64,000 nucleotides of DNA from Rhizobium sp. FKL33 (GCF_005222915.1 NZ_STFX01000019.1:62001-126000), one strand, 5' to 3'. Numbered from the stretch's first letter, positions 46,870 to 56,649 are shown. Made by a program: numbers and translations. The notes: generated from the sequence alone by a model not told the origin.

Positions 46870-47514
46870 ATGGCGAAGCTGCAAGCGGGGATCATTCCCG
46901 TCACCCCATTCGAACAGAACTGCACGGTGCTGTTCGATCAGGACACGATGAAGGGCGTGATCATCGATCCCGGCGGCGATGTCGAGGTGATCCTCCAGAC
47001 CATCCGCGAGAACGGCATCGAACTCGAAGCGATCTGGATCACGCATGGACATCTCGATCACGCCGGCGGCGCGATGGAATTGCAAGAAGCGCTGGGCGTC
47101 GACATCATCGGGCCGCACAAGGCCGACCAGCCGATCATGGACCAGATCGAGGCGCGCATGTCCGCCTTCGGCGCGAGTGGCATGCGCAACTGCACGCCGG
47201 ACCGCTATCTCGAAGACGGCGATAAAGTCTCTTTCGGCGAGCATGAGTTCGAGGTCTATCACGCCCCCGGCCATTCGCCCGGCCATGTGATCTATTTCAA
47301 CCGCGCCCAGAATTTCGCCCATCTCGGCGACGTGCTGTTCAACGGTTCGATCGGCCGCACCGATCTGCCGGGTGGCAACCACCAGCAATTGCTGGACTCG
47401 ATCCGCGACAAGGTCTTGCCGCTGGGCGACGATGTCGGCTTCATCTGCGGGCATGGTCCCGGCAGCCGGATCGGCGACGAGCGTCGCAGCAATCCGTTCC
47501 TGAAAGGGCTGTGA
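46870..47514 (+). CDS. Metallo-beta-lactamase-fold hydrolase (YcbL/glyoxalase II type)
   Basis: This 214-residue hydrolase has the zinc motif THGHLDHAGG near residues 58-67, further ligand motifs HAPGHSPGHV and LGDVLF, and the C-terminal FICGHGPGS His. It is shorter than classic GloB because it lacks the C-terminal substrate helices, and matches the YcbL group. Its likely substrate is a thioester such as S-lactoylglutathione, but this is unproven. A terminator follows. Confidence 0.9.
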   Translation: MAKLQAGIIPVTPFEQNCTVLFDQDTMKGVIIDPGGDVEVILQTIRENGIELEAIWITHGHLDHAGGAMELQEALGVDIIGPHKADQPIMDQIEARMSAFGASGMRNCTPDRYLEDGDKVSFGEHEFEVYHAPGHSPGHVIYFNRAQNFAHLGDVLFNGSIGRTDLPGGNHQQLLDSIRDKVLPLGDDVGFICGHGPGSRIGDERRSNPFLKGL

Positions 47515-47536
47515 GACAGCCGGGAGCGGATGCAGT

Positions 47537-47559
47537 AAAGGCCCCGGATCGGGGCCTTT
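47537..47559 (+). terminator. Bidirectional terminator
   Basis: AAAGGCCCC-GGATC-GGGGCCTTT is a perfect nine-pair stem between two convergent genes, with short A/T tracts at both ends within the stem. Confidence 0.85.
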
Positions 47560-47577
47560 GGCTTGCGATGCAACGGC

Positions 47578-48093
47578 TCAGGCGCCGGTGCAGAAATGGT
47601 CCTGGCCGTCGTAGCCCTTATACGTGCCGGTGCGAGCGTTGAAAGACTGGTAGCGGTCAGCGCAATAGGCGCGCCAACGGGCCGTCCAGGGTTCCAGAGC
47701 GCCGCCGGTCGAGACATCTATGCGGCTGCGGGCCGGACGATTGGGGTAATAGTCGGGGTCGCGCTGCGGCTCGACATAATCCTCCTCCACCACATCCGGT
47801 TCGACATAGACTCGGCGCGGGGCCGGCTCCACATAGACAGGCTCGGGTTCCACATAGACCCGCCGCGGGCGATAGATCACTTCGGGTTCGGGATCGGAAG
47901 CAAGCGCGCCGCCGATGATCGCGCCAGCAGCCAGGCCGATCACCCCGGCTGCAACGGCGTCGCCGTGGTGGTGATGGCGCGGCCCGTAGCGCCAGTTGTA
48001 GTAGCGATCGCCTGCTGCAGCGAACTGGAACGAGCCGGCGGTCGCGGCAAGAGCCGCAATGCCGAGAATAGCGGTTTTGACAACACGGTTCAT
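47578..48093 (-). CDS. BA14K-family exported protein
   Basis: This 171-residue protein has a signal peptide (MNRVVKTAILGIAALAATAG), a hydrophobic glycine helix (AVAAGVIGLAAGAIIGGALAS), and repeated VYVEPEP/VYVEPAP/VYVEPDV units. It ends with WRAYCADRYQSFNARTGTYKGYDG..HFC, the BA14K signature. BA14K proteins occur in Brucella and other Rhizobiales; a lectin-like activity has been reported. The ATG at 48093 has GAGGGAAG at proper spacing, better than the ATG at 48099. Confidence 0.88.
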   Translation of the reverse strand: MNRVVKTAILGIAALAATAGSFQFAAAGDRYYNWRYGPRHHHHGDAVAAGVIGLAAGAIIGGALASDPEPEVIYRPRRVYVEPEPVYVEPAPRRVYVEPDVVEEDYVEPQRDPDYYPNRPARSRIDVSTGGALEPWTARWRAYCADRYQSFNARTGTYKGYDGQDHFCTGA

Positions 48094-48206
48094 CGTCATC
48101 TTCCCTCATGGGCAATGGTCGAAATTCGATGACCCGACACTAGGATCGGGTCCATGAACCGTGGCTGAACGAATTGCGGAGAAAAAGTGGCGTCCGGAAA
48201 ACCAAC

Positions 48207-48244
48207 AAAAAAGCGCCGCCCGCCCGGTTGCCGGCGGCGACGCT
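48207..48244 (-). terminator. Terminator of the cold-shock gene
   Basis: A long GC stem (GCGTCGCCGCC.../...GGCGGCGC, imperfect) is followed by six T on the minus strand, 30 bases after the cold-shock stop. Confidence 0.8.
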
Positions 48245-48273
48245 GACGCGCGAATACGGTCGAGGTTCGGCGA

Positions 48274-48489
48274 TCAGCCGGTGACCTGAAGGTTGACGGC
48301 CTTCGGGCCCTTGCCGCGACGATCGGGCTCGGTGTCGAAGGAAACCTTCTGGTTCTCTGTCAGGCCGGTGAGGCCAGACGCCTGGACTGCCGTGATGTGG
48401 ACGAAAATGTCCGAGCCGCCCTTGTCCGGCTTGATGAACCCAAAACCCTTGTCGGTATTGAAGAATTTAACGGTGCCAGTTTCGGCCAT
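48274..48489 (-). CDS. cspA: CspA-family cold-shock protein
   Basis: This 71-residue single OB-fold protein melts RNA structure. It carries RNP1 KGFGFIKPD and RNP2 DIFVHITAV, and starts MAETGTVKFFNTDKG. Length is standard. AAGGGA lies eight bases before the ATG. The 350-base region upstream suggests a long, structured 5' leader, as usual for csp mRNAs. Confidence 0.93.
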   Translation of the reverse strand: MAETGTVKFFNTDKGFGFIKPDKGGSDIFVHITAVQASGLTGLTENQKVSFDTEPDRRGKGPKAVNLQVTG

Positions 48490-48848
48490 GAAGCAGTTCC
48501 CTTTTCCTCTCTGTCCTTATTTGCGCGTTCGGACAGCATGTCATAAAACCCGTGAGGGCTGGCAGGCATATTTCGACTAGAGGAAAGGTCCTACTATCGT
48601 GAATGGGCATCGGCGACCCGTCTCCCATACACCCGGAGCTTATTGCGCCTCCGGCGCGTTATTCTCAAGGTCTTCCCATTGTTCGCAAATTGCCCGAACG
48701 GGGTGAGAGTGAGGGCAATCCCCAATTTTGGCAAGCAAAACTTTCACGTTTGATGCAAAATTGGCACGAAACGTGATATCCGAGGTCCCGCAACGGAACG
48801 CCATGCTCTTCGTGCAAGCAAAACTCTAAAGTTTATTTCACGCCGATA
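48490..48848 (-). promoter_or_regulatory. Csp leader and repeat-rich upstream region
   Basis: Within this 359-base gap are a CCGGAG/CTCCGG hairpin (48633-48654), a CCAATTTTG/CAAAATTGG inverted repeat (48722-48764), an interleaved CACGTTT/AAACGTG repeat (48745-48775), and two direct copies of GCAAGCAAAACT (48731-48742 and 48814-48825). It must hold the csp promoter and leader and the DMT gene's 3' end. No ORF is credible. Confidence 0.5.
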
Positions 48849-49733
48849 CTACGCGCGTTGCTTTTTTGTAAATTCCGGTACGAGCTCCACCAGCAACATG
48901 GCGATGAAAATCAGCGCGCATCCGATGTATCCCACCCATCCCATGCGTTCCCCCAGCAGAATGGCCCCGAACAGAGCGCCGAACAGGGATTCACTCGACA
49001 GGAAGATCGCCGCCTGCGGGGCCGTCGTCCAGCGCTGGCCGATCACCTGCAGAATGAAGGCGACGCCGGAAGAGAAGAGGCCGGCATAGAGCAGCTCCGG
49101 CGCGGCGTCGACGATATCGGAAAAGGCGATCGGTTCGAGAAAGGCTGCGAGCGTCAGCCCGCCGAGGGCGCAGACGAGGAACTGGATGGCGGAGAGCGCC
49201 ATGGGCCGCTCGCTGCCCGGCGCGAAGATGCCAACCAGCAGAACCTGGGTCGCCCAGAAAAGCGCGCAGACGATGGTGAGGAGATCGCCGATGGTAAGCT
49301 GAGCGAGGTCGCCGCCGCTGAGATAGTAGATGCCGGTCGTGGCCAGAAGCGCCGCGGGCCAGACGATCCAATGCGGCAGCTTGCGCAGCACGATGACGCT
49401 CATGATCGGAACGATGATGACGTAAAGCCCGGTTAGGAAGCTGGAATTGGTCACCGAGGTCGTCAGCAGACCCAGCTGCTGGGTGCTGGCGCCGCCGAAC
49501 AAGGCCATGCCGATCAGCGCGAATGTGATGAGTTCCTTGCGGGCGAGGGGAGCCGCCACCTGTCGGTGTTCCCGGATCGCCAGCGGCAACGCCACGAAGA
49601 AGGCGAGCAGGAAGCGCAAGCCCACGAACCAGAGCGCGCCGAGATGGGCCATGGCGCTGTCCTGCGCGACGAAGCCCGCGCCCCAGATGGCGGCGGTCAG
49701 GACGAGGATCAGATTGGCTTGCAGACGGGACAT
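48849..49733 (-). CDS. EamA/DMT-family transporter
   Basis: This 294-residue protein has ten helices as two EamA repeats (about 5-140 and 150-285), for example LILVLTAAIWGAGFVAQDSAM and the second-half IFLSSESLFGALFGAILLGE (typical SLxPVxxxLxG-like turn). It is an inner-membrane exporter of metabolites or amino acids; the substrate is unknown. Standalone, minus strand. Confidence 0.88.
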   Translation of the reverse strand: MSRLQANLILVLTAAIWGAGFVAQDSAMAHLGALWFVGLRFLLAFFVALPLAIREHRQVAAPLARKELITFALIGMALFGGASTQQLGLLTTSVTNSSFLTGLYVIIVPIMSVIVLRKLPHWIVWPAALLATTGIYYLSGGDLAQLTIGDLLTIVCALFWATQVLLVGIFAPGSERPMALSAIQFLVCALGGLTLAAFLEPIAFSDIVDAAPELLYAGLFSSGVAFILQVIGQRWTTAPQAAIFLSSESLFGALFGAILLGERMGWVGYIGCALIFIAMLLVELVPEFTKKQRA

Positions 49734-49857
49734 GGCGCTCTCGACGGGATGAGTGTGTCCGCTGATACGCGTTCACGCCCTGAAGAGCAATTTTACATTT
49801 GTGCAATTTGAGGCGCGAAACCATCAGTTCCCGTGATGGAACGCCCGGGATGCTTCG

Positions 49858-50802
49858 TCAGCGCGTGCGCTTGCCGAAGGTCGTCGCACGGCGGAGACCG
49901 CCCAGTTGCGCCGGGGCCGAGTAGATCGACTTCGGCATATGCAGCGCGGGATCGTAGCGCTCCAGCTCCTGGGCAGGGCGCGTATCGAAGCGCGCGGCGT
50001 TCAGCGTCTCCGGGAATTCCTCGTTGAAGCTGGTCGGCGCGATTTCCGGGCGCGCCAGCGCGTAGCCCTGCAGAAGCGGGACTTCGAGATTCTGGCAGAG
50101 ATCCGCCTGTCTCAGATCTTCGAGCCCTTCGAAGATCGGCACGGCTCCCTGTTCCTTGATCTGGCGAACCATGACGCCCAACAGCGCATAGCCGGCGGAG
50201 TTTTCGAGGAATTCCTTGACCCAGGAGGCTTCGAATTTCACGAAATCCGGCTTCAGCAGCTTCATGCGCGCCGCATCGCGCTCGTCGGCGCCGTATTCGT
50301 CTATGGCGATCTGGAAGCCGCGCGTGCGCAATTCCTCCACGAAGAGGGCGAGCATGTCGGCGCTGTCGTTTTCCTTCTGGGTGATTTCGCAGACGACGCG
50401 GGCAGGGGTGAGGCCGGCCTCATTGGCCGCCAGCCGCATCAGTTCCACTTCGCGACGGATGTCGGCGGCGGTCACGAAAAGACCCGGATGGAAATTCACG
50501 AACAGTTTGGCGCGTTGGCGTCCGAGGGCGCCGGTGTTGAAAATGTGCAGTGTGCGGCACAAGCTGTCGATCATGCCCTTGTCTTCGCGGGCGACGACCG
50601 GAAAGAATTCCGCCGGGCGGACGGGATCGCCGCCTTTATTGGGGCGGATCAGCCCTTCGAAGGCCTGCACCTCGAAATGTCCGTCCGCATCCTGGCTGAA
50701 AATCGGCTGCAAGGCCGATTGCAGAACGAAGGGGCCGTAAGCGGCAGTCCAGGACCCATCGCTCTGGCGGCTGAGTTTGGAGAAGATGCTGCTTGCTGTC
50801 AT
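49858..50802 (-). CDS. Degenerate EAL-domain protein
   Basis: This 314-residue cytoplasmic protein keeps the EAL fold: FEGLIRP at the EAL position (about residue 48), FVNFHP, VCEITQKE, then DEYGADE where active enzymes have DDFG, and VKFEASW where they have the K-x-D motif. Loss of the second Asp and of the KxD Asp argues against phosphodiesterase activity. It may bind c-di-GMP or a protein partner instead. The C-terminal 60 residues are not EAL-like. It has no GGDEF or membrane part. Confidence 0.82.
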   Translation of the reverse strand: MTASSIFSKLSRQSDGSWTAAYGPFVLQSALQPIFSQDADGHFEVQAFEGLIRPNKGGDPVRPAEFFPVVAREDKGMIDSLCRTLHIFNTGALGRQRAKLFVNFHPGLFVTAADIRREVELMRLAANEAGLTPARVVCEITQKENDSADMLALFVEELRTRGFQIAIDEYGADERDAARMKLLKPDFVKFEASWVKEFLENSAGYALLGVMVRQIKEQGAVPIFEGLEDLRQADLCQNLEVPLLQGYALARPEIAPTSFNEEFPETLNAARFDTRPAQELERYDPALHMPKSIYSAPAQLGGLRRATTFGKRTR

Positions 50803-50944
50803 GGTGTCCCGGCAGAATTGATGACATTCCGGAAAGTCATAGCAGCCGACCGTTACTTTAGCCTTAAGTGGCGTCCTCGACCCCGGAATAACGCGGTTTC
50901 GACCCCTTTGCGCGGCTTGATCCCGGTGTGAGCCGGGCCTATAA

Positions 50945-52186
<1,242 letters not shown>

Positions 52187-52206
52187 AGCCCGGCGACATT
52201 CAGGAG

Positions 52207-52236
52207 GGGCGCGTCGATGTCGGCGCGCCCTTTTTT
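52207..52236 (+). terminator. Rho-independent terminator after the aminotransferase
   Basis: GGGCGCG pairs with CGCGCCC around a ten-base loop, followed by six T. The remaining gap to 52537 has a small GGGC/GCCC hairpin with TTTTT near 52289-52306, and no credible gene. Confidence 0.9.
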
Positions 52237-52537
52237 ATGCATTTGCAAAACCCGCGCATTGCGTGTGGCGGGTGGGATTTGCGATTTTCGGGCTTTGGCC
52301 CATTTTTCCCAAAGTCTCCATTTTTCAGGGCTTTGACTGCTTTCGGCAAATCACGTTAGCCCGTTTCTGTTCCTTTTGTAGTCAGTTCCGGAACATCGAT
52401 CACGAGCGCGGGCGGCTGCTATGCGACCGGCGAGAGGAGTGGACCGACAGGCGGCAGGCGGCGGCCCGGTTTTCCTTCGCTCGCCGCGACGCGCCGCCGA
52501 CGCCTCAGGCGCAACGGGCGACCCGAAGGAGGGTTTC

Positions 52538-53407
52538 ATGACCAGCATTTCCTCTGCGAGCAGCAGCTATAGTTATTATCAGACCTCGATGAAATCGAAT
52601 TTCAGCAAGCTGGACAGCGACGGCGACGGCAAGGTGTCGTCGGATGAATTCACGACGGGCAAGCCGTCCGACGTCACGTCGAAACAGTCGAGCCAGTTGT
52701 TTTCGTCGCTCGATTCAGACGGCGACGGCTCCGTGTCCGAGACGGAAATGACGAGCAGCGTGACCTCCTCCGATCCCTTCGCCCAGATGTCGGGCGACGC
52801 TGTCGCAGTGATGATGCAGATGCAGTCCGGTTCGTCCTTCGGCTTCTCCGCGTCCGACGCCTATTCGTCCATGGACGCCGATTCCGACGGCAGCGTCACC
52901 CAGGCTGAATTTGTCTCCGCCCGGCCGGATGGCGTAAGCGAAGAGGATGCGCTTTCGCTCTACAACTCGATCGACACGGAAGGAACCGGCTCGATCACCG
53001 AGGAGCAGTTCAGCGCGAGTATGGAGAATGCCGGCGCCGGTGCGCCGCCCGTCGGCGGAGCCTCCGGCGAGGACGACTCGAGCGCCGTCTTCGATTCCCT
53101 CGATACCGATCAGGACGGCGTCGTGAGCGCCGAGGAACTCGCGGCTGCGAAGCCGGACGACGTCAGCGCCGAGGATTCCGCATCGCTGTTCGACGCCCTG
53201 GACGAGGACTCGAGCGGCGGCGTGACGCTGGACGAATTCGAAAGCGCGCGACAGAGCTTCATCGCCAATACCCGCATCTCGATCGGCGGCGACGAGGACG
53301 AGGACGACACGTCGTCTTCTTCCACATCGACGGTGTCGGATGTTCAGTCGCTTCTCGATACGCTCAGCACCACGACTACCTCCGAAAGCGACAGCACGGG
53401 CGCTTGA
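52538..53407 (+). CDS. Six-EF-hand calcium-binding protein
   Basis: This 289-residue protein starts MTSISSASSSYSYYQTS and has six EF-hand loops: DSDGDGKVSSDEF, DSDGDGSVSETEM, DADSDGSVTQAEF, DTEGTGSITEEQF, DTDQDGVVSAEEL and DEDSSGGVTLDEF. The fourth and sixth are less canonical. No Sec signal is visible, though the Ser/Tyr-rich N-terminus could serve non-classical or specialised secretion. It resembles EF-hand proteins that databases name XopAW-like T3SS effectors, but no secretion genes lie near. It is very acidic and Ser-rich. Confidence 0.85.
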   Translation: MTSISSASSSYSYYQTSMKSNFSKLDSDGDGKVSSDEFTTGKPSDVTSKQSSQLFSSLDSDGDGSVSETEMTSSVTSSDPFAQMSGDAVAVMMQMQSGSSFGFSASDAYSSMDADSDGSVTQAEFVSARPDGVSEEDALSLYNSIDTEGTGSITEEQFSASMENAGAGAPPVGGASGEDDSSAVFDSLDTDQDGVVSAEELAAAKPDDVSAEDSASLFDALDEDSSGGVTLDEFESARQSFIANTRISIGGDEDEDDTSSSSTSTVSDVQSLLDTLSTTTTSESDSTGA

Positions 53408-53431
53408 GCGGTGCTCCGAGCGTCTTGAGCG

Positions 53432-53459
53432 GCGGCTCCCATCCCGGGGGCCGCTTTTT
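53432..53459 (+). terminator. Terminator after the EF-hand gene
   Basis: GCGGC pairs with GCCGC, extended by CCC/GGG across a bulge, and followed by five T, 25 bases after the stop. Confidence 0.8.
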
Positions 53460-53480
53460 CTTGTCGGCTGAACGCTAGGC

Positions 53481-53600
53481 AAAAAAAGAGGGCCACGAGA
53501 AATCTCGGGCCCTTTATAGTTGTGAAGGTAAATTAAACCTCCAGAGGGGAACAGCTGATACGGCGGCACTGGGAGGAAAACCGCCATGTGCATCAGCTGT
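53481..53600 (-). ncRNA. abcR: AbcR-like (alpha-r15 type) small RNA
   Basis: Read on the minus strand, a roughly 120-nt unit has three structural parts: a 5' stem ACAGCTGAT/ATCAGCTGT enclosing GGCGG/CCGCC with a loop carrying TTTTCCTCCCAGT; a single-stranded CCCCTCTGGAGGTTTAA linker; and a terminal hairpin (AGGGCC-A-CGAG / CTCG-GGCCCT) ending in seven T. The CUCCCA anti-Shine-Dalgarno loop and adjacency to a trxB-LysR locus match the AbcR riboregulators that, with Hfq, repress ABC-transporter mRNAs in Rhizobiales. A -10-like CATATC lies at 53605-53610. Only one copy is seen here, while rhizobia often have two. Confidence 0.7.
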
Positions 53601-53655
53601 GTGCGATATGATGTTTTATTGTGCATTGCGCAAGGCGTCGCTGCGCATGACAGCC

Positions 53656-53670
53656 ATGCAAAAGTTGCAT
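53656..53670 (-). promoter_or_regulatory. LysR-type binding palindrome upstream of the sRNA
   Basis: ATGCAA-AAG-TTGCAT is a perfect T-N11-A palindrome, centred about 64 bases upstream of the inferred sRNA start, the standard activation position for LysR regulators. The adjacent lsrB/vtlR-like gene is the natural candidate binder. The rest of the gap to 53829 is AT-rich without a gene. Confidence 0.6.
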
Positions 53671-53829
53671 GATGGTTAGTGATCCGTTTCTAATTGGTTG
53701 AAACCGCTATATTTTATCCAAATGCGCAAATCTGCGCCGCCAGCATGAGAACACTTTTCATGCTGATAATTTCGTTGGGGCGCCATTTTTTAAGTCCAGC
53801 GCCGGCCAGCTCTATCGATTTTCGGCAGA

Positions 53830-54726
53830 TCAGAAATTCCAGTTGCGCGCCTTGGCGACGATGAAATCGCGGAAGACCTTGAGCTTGGCGGCGTTCTTCA
53901 TTTCGCTGGGATAGCAGAAATAGGTGTCGAAGGAGGGGATGTCCGCATCCGTCACCAATTGCACGAGGCCGGGGTCGCGGCCGACGATATAATCCGGCAG
54001 CATGGCGATGCCGATGCCGAGCAGCGCGGCGCGCTTGATCGAGGTTAGGCTGTTGATCTGCAGCACCGGCGAGCGCGGGCTACCTTCAGGGCGACCGGCG
54101 ATTTCGAGCCAGTTGACGTCGAGCAGGTAATTCGGCGCGGGCTCACCGAAGGTGATGATGCGGTGCTGGTCGAGCTCTTCCAGCGTCTGCGGCTGGCCAT
54201 AGCGGCTGATATAGGACGGCGCCGCATAGACATGCATATGCACGGTGAATAGCTTGCGCTGAATCAGGTCCGACTGTTGCGGCTCGCGCAGGCGGATGGC
54301 GCAATCGGCGTGGCGCATGTTCACATCCAGCTCCTCGTTGTCGAGGATGAGCTGGACCTGCATGTCGGGATAGAGGCTCAGGAATTCCTGCACCTTGTCG
54401 GTCAGCCAGCCCTGGCCGAGACCCACGGTGGTGGTGATGCGCAGCCGGCCCGTCGGCTTTTCCGTGGTCTCGGTCAGCTGGATCTTGACCATTTCGAGCT
54501 TCATCAACACGTCATGGGCGGTGCGATAGAGCAACTCGCCCTGTTCGGTGAGGATCAGGCCGCGGGCGTGACGGTGGAAGAGTTTGGTGTTGACCTCCGC
54601 TTCCAGCGCGCTGACCTGGCGGCTGATGGCGGACTGGGACAAATGCAGCTTGTCGGCGGCATGGGTGAAAGACCCGGCTTCCGCGGCGGCATGGAAAATT
54701 CTCAGCTTGTCCCAGTCGAGCGACAT
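53830..54726 (-). CDS. lsrB: LysR-family regulator, LsrB/VtlR-like
   Basis: This 298-residue LTTR begins MSLDWDKLRIFHAAAEAGSF and has the helix-turn-helix AADKLHLSQSAISRQVSALE (about 19-38) and a co-inducer domain. The short 34-base gap to trxB and the downstream AbcR-like RNA match the trxB-lsrB-AbcR synteny of Sinorhizobium, Agrobacterium and Brucella, where the protein controls the sRNA and redox or envelope genes. The assignment is by synteny and family; sequence identity was not computed. Confidence 0.85.
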   Translation of the reverse strand: MSLDWDKLRIFHAAAEAGSFTHAADKLHLSQSAISRQVSALEAEVNTKLFHRHARGLILTEQGELLYRTAHDVLMKLEMVKIQLTETTEKPTGRLRITTTVGLGQGWLTDKVQEFLSLYPDMQVQLILDNEELDVNMRHADCAIRLREPQQSDLIQRKLFTVHMHVYAAPSYISRYGQPQTLEELDQHRIITFGEPAPNYLLDVNWLEIAGRPEGSPRSPVLQINSLTSIKRAALLGIGIAMLPDYIVGRDPGLVQLVTDADIPSFDTYFCYPSEMKNAAKLKVFRDFIVAKARNWNF

Positions 54727-54760
54727 TCATTCCCCCAGATCGGCCTTGCGGCCATGTCTA

Positions 54761-55735
54761 TTATTCGGCTGCCTGCGCCACATGCAGATGACCGGCGAGA
54801 TAGCGCTCGGCCTCCAGCGCCGCCATGCAGCCCATCCCGGCGGCGGTGATCGCCTGGCGGAACGTGTCGTCGGTCACGTCGCCGGCGGCGAAAACGCCCT
54901 CGACGCTGGTCGCCGTCGAATCCGCCGCCGTCCACAGGTAACCGTTCGGCTTCATACGCAGTTGGCCGGTAAAGAGTTCGGTGGCCGGCGCATGACCGAT
55001 GGCGACGAACAGGCCGTCGATCGGCCGCTCGGTGATCTCGCCGGTCCTGGCGTTGCGAATCTTGACGCCGGTGACGGAGGCCGGCATCGGCGGATGCAGC
55101 TGTTCGCCGGTGATTTCGGCGATCTCGCTGTTCCACATCACCGAGACATTTTCGCGCTGGAACAGCCGCTCCTGCAGGATCTTTTCCGAACGGAAGCTGT
55201 CGCGGCGATGCACGACGGTGACCGACTTGGCGATATTGGAGAGATAGAGCGCTTCCTCGACGGCCGAATTGCCGCCGCCGACCACGATCACGTCCTTGTT
55301 GCGATAGAAGAAGCCGTCGCAGGTGGCGCAGGCGGACACGCCGAAGCCCTGATACTTCTTCTCGGAATCGATGCCGAGCCACTTGGCCTTGGCGCCGGTG
55401 CAGATGACGATCGTCTCGGCGATCCAGGCCTGGCCGGAATCGGTCGTGACATGGAAGGGGCGGCTGGAGAGATCGACCGAAGTGACGAGGTCGTTGATGA
55501 TCTCTGCGCCGACATGCTTGGCCTGACCGAGCATCTGCTCCATCAGCCAGGGGCCCTGGATCGGGTCGGCGAAGCCGGGATAGTTTTCGACATCGGTGGT
55601 GATCATCAGCTGGCCGCCTTGCTCCATGCCGGCGATCAGCACCGGTTCGAGCATTGCGCGCGCTGCATATATGGCGGCGGTGTAGCCGGCCGGGCCGGAG
55701 CCGATGATCAAGACCTTGGTGTGGCGAGCGGACAT
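54761..55735 (-). CDS. trxB: Thioredoxin reductase
   Basis: This 324-residue flavoenzyme reduces thioredoxin with NADPH. The FAD motif VLIIGSGPAGYTAAIYAARA is at the N-terminus, the redox-active CATCDGFF near residues 137-144, the NADPH motif VVGGGNSAVEEALYL follows, and the FAD motif FAAGDVTDD near the end. It is intact and probably co-transcribed with lsrB. Confidence 0.96.
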   Translation of the reverse strand: MSARHTKVLIIGSGPAGYTAAIYAARAMLEPVLIAGMEQGGQLMITTDVENYPGFADPIQGPWLMEQMLGQAKHVGAEIINDLVTSVDLSSRPFHVTTDSGQAWIAETIVICTGAKAKWLGIDSEKKYQGFGVSACATCDGFFYRNKDVIVVGGGNSAVEEALYLSNIAKSVTVVHRRDSFRSEKILQERLFQRENVSVMWNSEIAEITGEQLHPPMPASVTGVKIRNARTGEITERPIDGLFVAIGHAPATELFTGQLRMKPNGYLWTAADSTATSVEGVFAAGDVTDDTFRQAITAAGMGCMAALEAERYLAGHLHVAQAAE

Positions 55736-56028
55736 TCCAACAATTCCTTGAAGAGAGACGGACCGCTGACGCGGTCTTTTGCGCCTATCTATGAATGGAA
55801 CGCATGGATATTCAAGGGTGCGCCGCGATTTCCACCGTTTTGGCTGCGCTCATCAGGCGCTGGCGCGCGCCACTCCGCTGCATATTGGGGAAAATGTGCA
55901 AGATCCGTTGCATTAGCCTTTTGTCTTAATCCTTCCGTCTTTCCAGTCGCGCCGCCATCCGATATGCAAGTCTGTGGGGAAAAACAGCGTCCGGCGACGA
56001 CCGGGCGACGTAAAAATCGGGAGGACGC

Positions 56029-56631
56029 ATGCAAGCTCTGCTCTCTTTGAGCAACGGCATCGACGCCGTTTCCAAAAAATTCGGACAGATCGCCGATTAT
56101 CTCGTGCTCATCTGCAGCCTGATCTGCGCCGGCAACGCCATTGTCCGTTATCTCTTCTCGATGAGTTCCAACGGCTGGCTGGAAATCCAGTGGTACATGT
56201 TCGGCGCGATGGTGCTGCTCGGCGCCTCCTATACGCTGAAGATGAACGAGCATGTGCGCGTCGATCTCGTCTATGGGTCGGTGAGCGCCAGGGCGCGGCT
56301 CTGGATCGACATCATCGGCATCACGCTGTTCCTGCTGCCGGTCTCCATTCTCTTCGCGGTTTTGTGTTGGCCGTTCTTTTTCTCGTCGATTGCAAGCTGC
56401 TTCACCGAACGCACCGGCGCGGGGGCCTTAGACGCCGTCGCAGCCCTGTGGTCGACGGCCTGCGAGCAGTCGAGCAATGCCGGCGGCCTGATCCGCTGGC
56501 CGGTCAAGATCCTGCTGGTGCTGGGCTTTTTGCTTTTGGCGCTGCAGGGCCTGTCCGAGCTGATCAAGCGCATCGCGGCGCTGAAGGGCGCGGTGGAGGT
56601 CGACACCACCTATGAAAAACCGCTGCAGTGA
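56029..56631 (+). CDS. TRAP transporter small permease (DctQ type)
   Basis: This 200-residue protein has four helices, with the conserved LEIQWYMFGAMVLLGASYTLK segment (in part) and NEHVRVDL. A longer loop with FTERTGAGALDAVAAL between helices three and four is unusual. It pairs with the large permease 18 bases downstream. No periplasmic solute-binding protein gene is present in this window. Confidence 0.92.
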   Translation: MQALLSLSNGIDAVSKKFGQIADYLVLICSLICAGNAIVRYLFSMSSNGWLEIQWYMFGAMVLLGASYTLKMNEHVRVDLVYGSVSARARLWIDIIGITLFLLPVSILFAVLCWPFFFSSIASCFTERTGAGALDAVAALWSTACEQSSNAGGLIRWPVKILLVLGFLLLALQGLSELIKRIAALKGAVEVDTTYEKPLQ

Positions 56632-56649
56632 TCGGGAGGGACCAAGGCC

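Noticed and set aside
53586-53672. A 28-codon plus-strand ORF (MCISCVRYDVLL...) with a good GGGAGGA site
   Set aside because: It lies antisense to the well-structured sRNA; the 'ribosome site' is the complement of the sRNA's CCUCCC loop, so the match is explained by that RNA.
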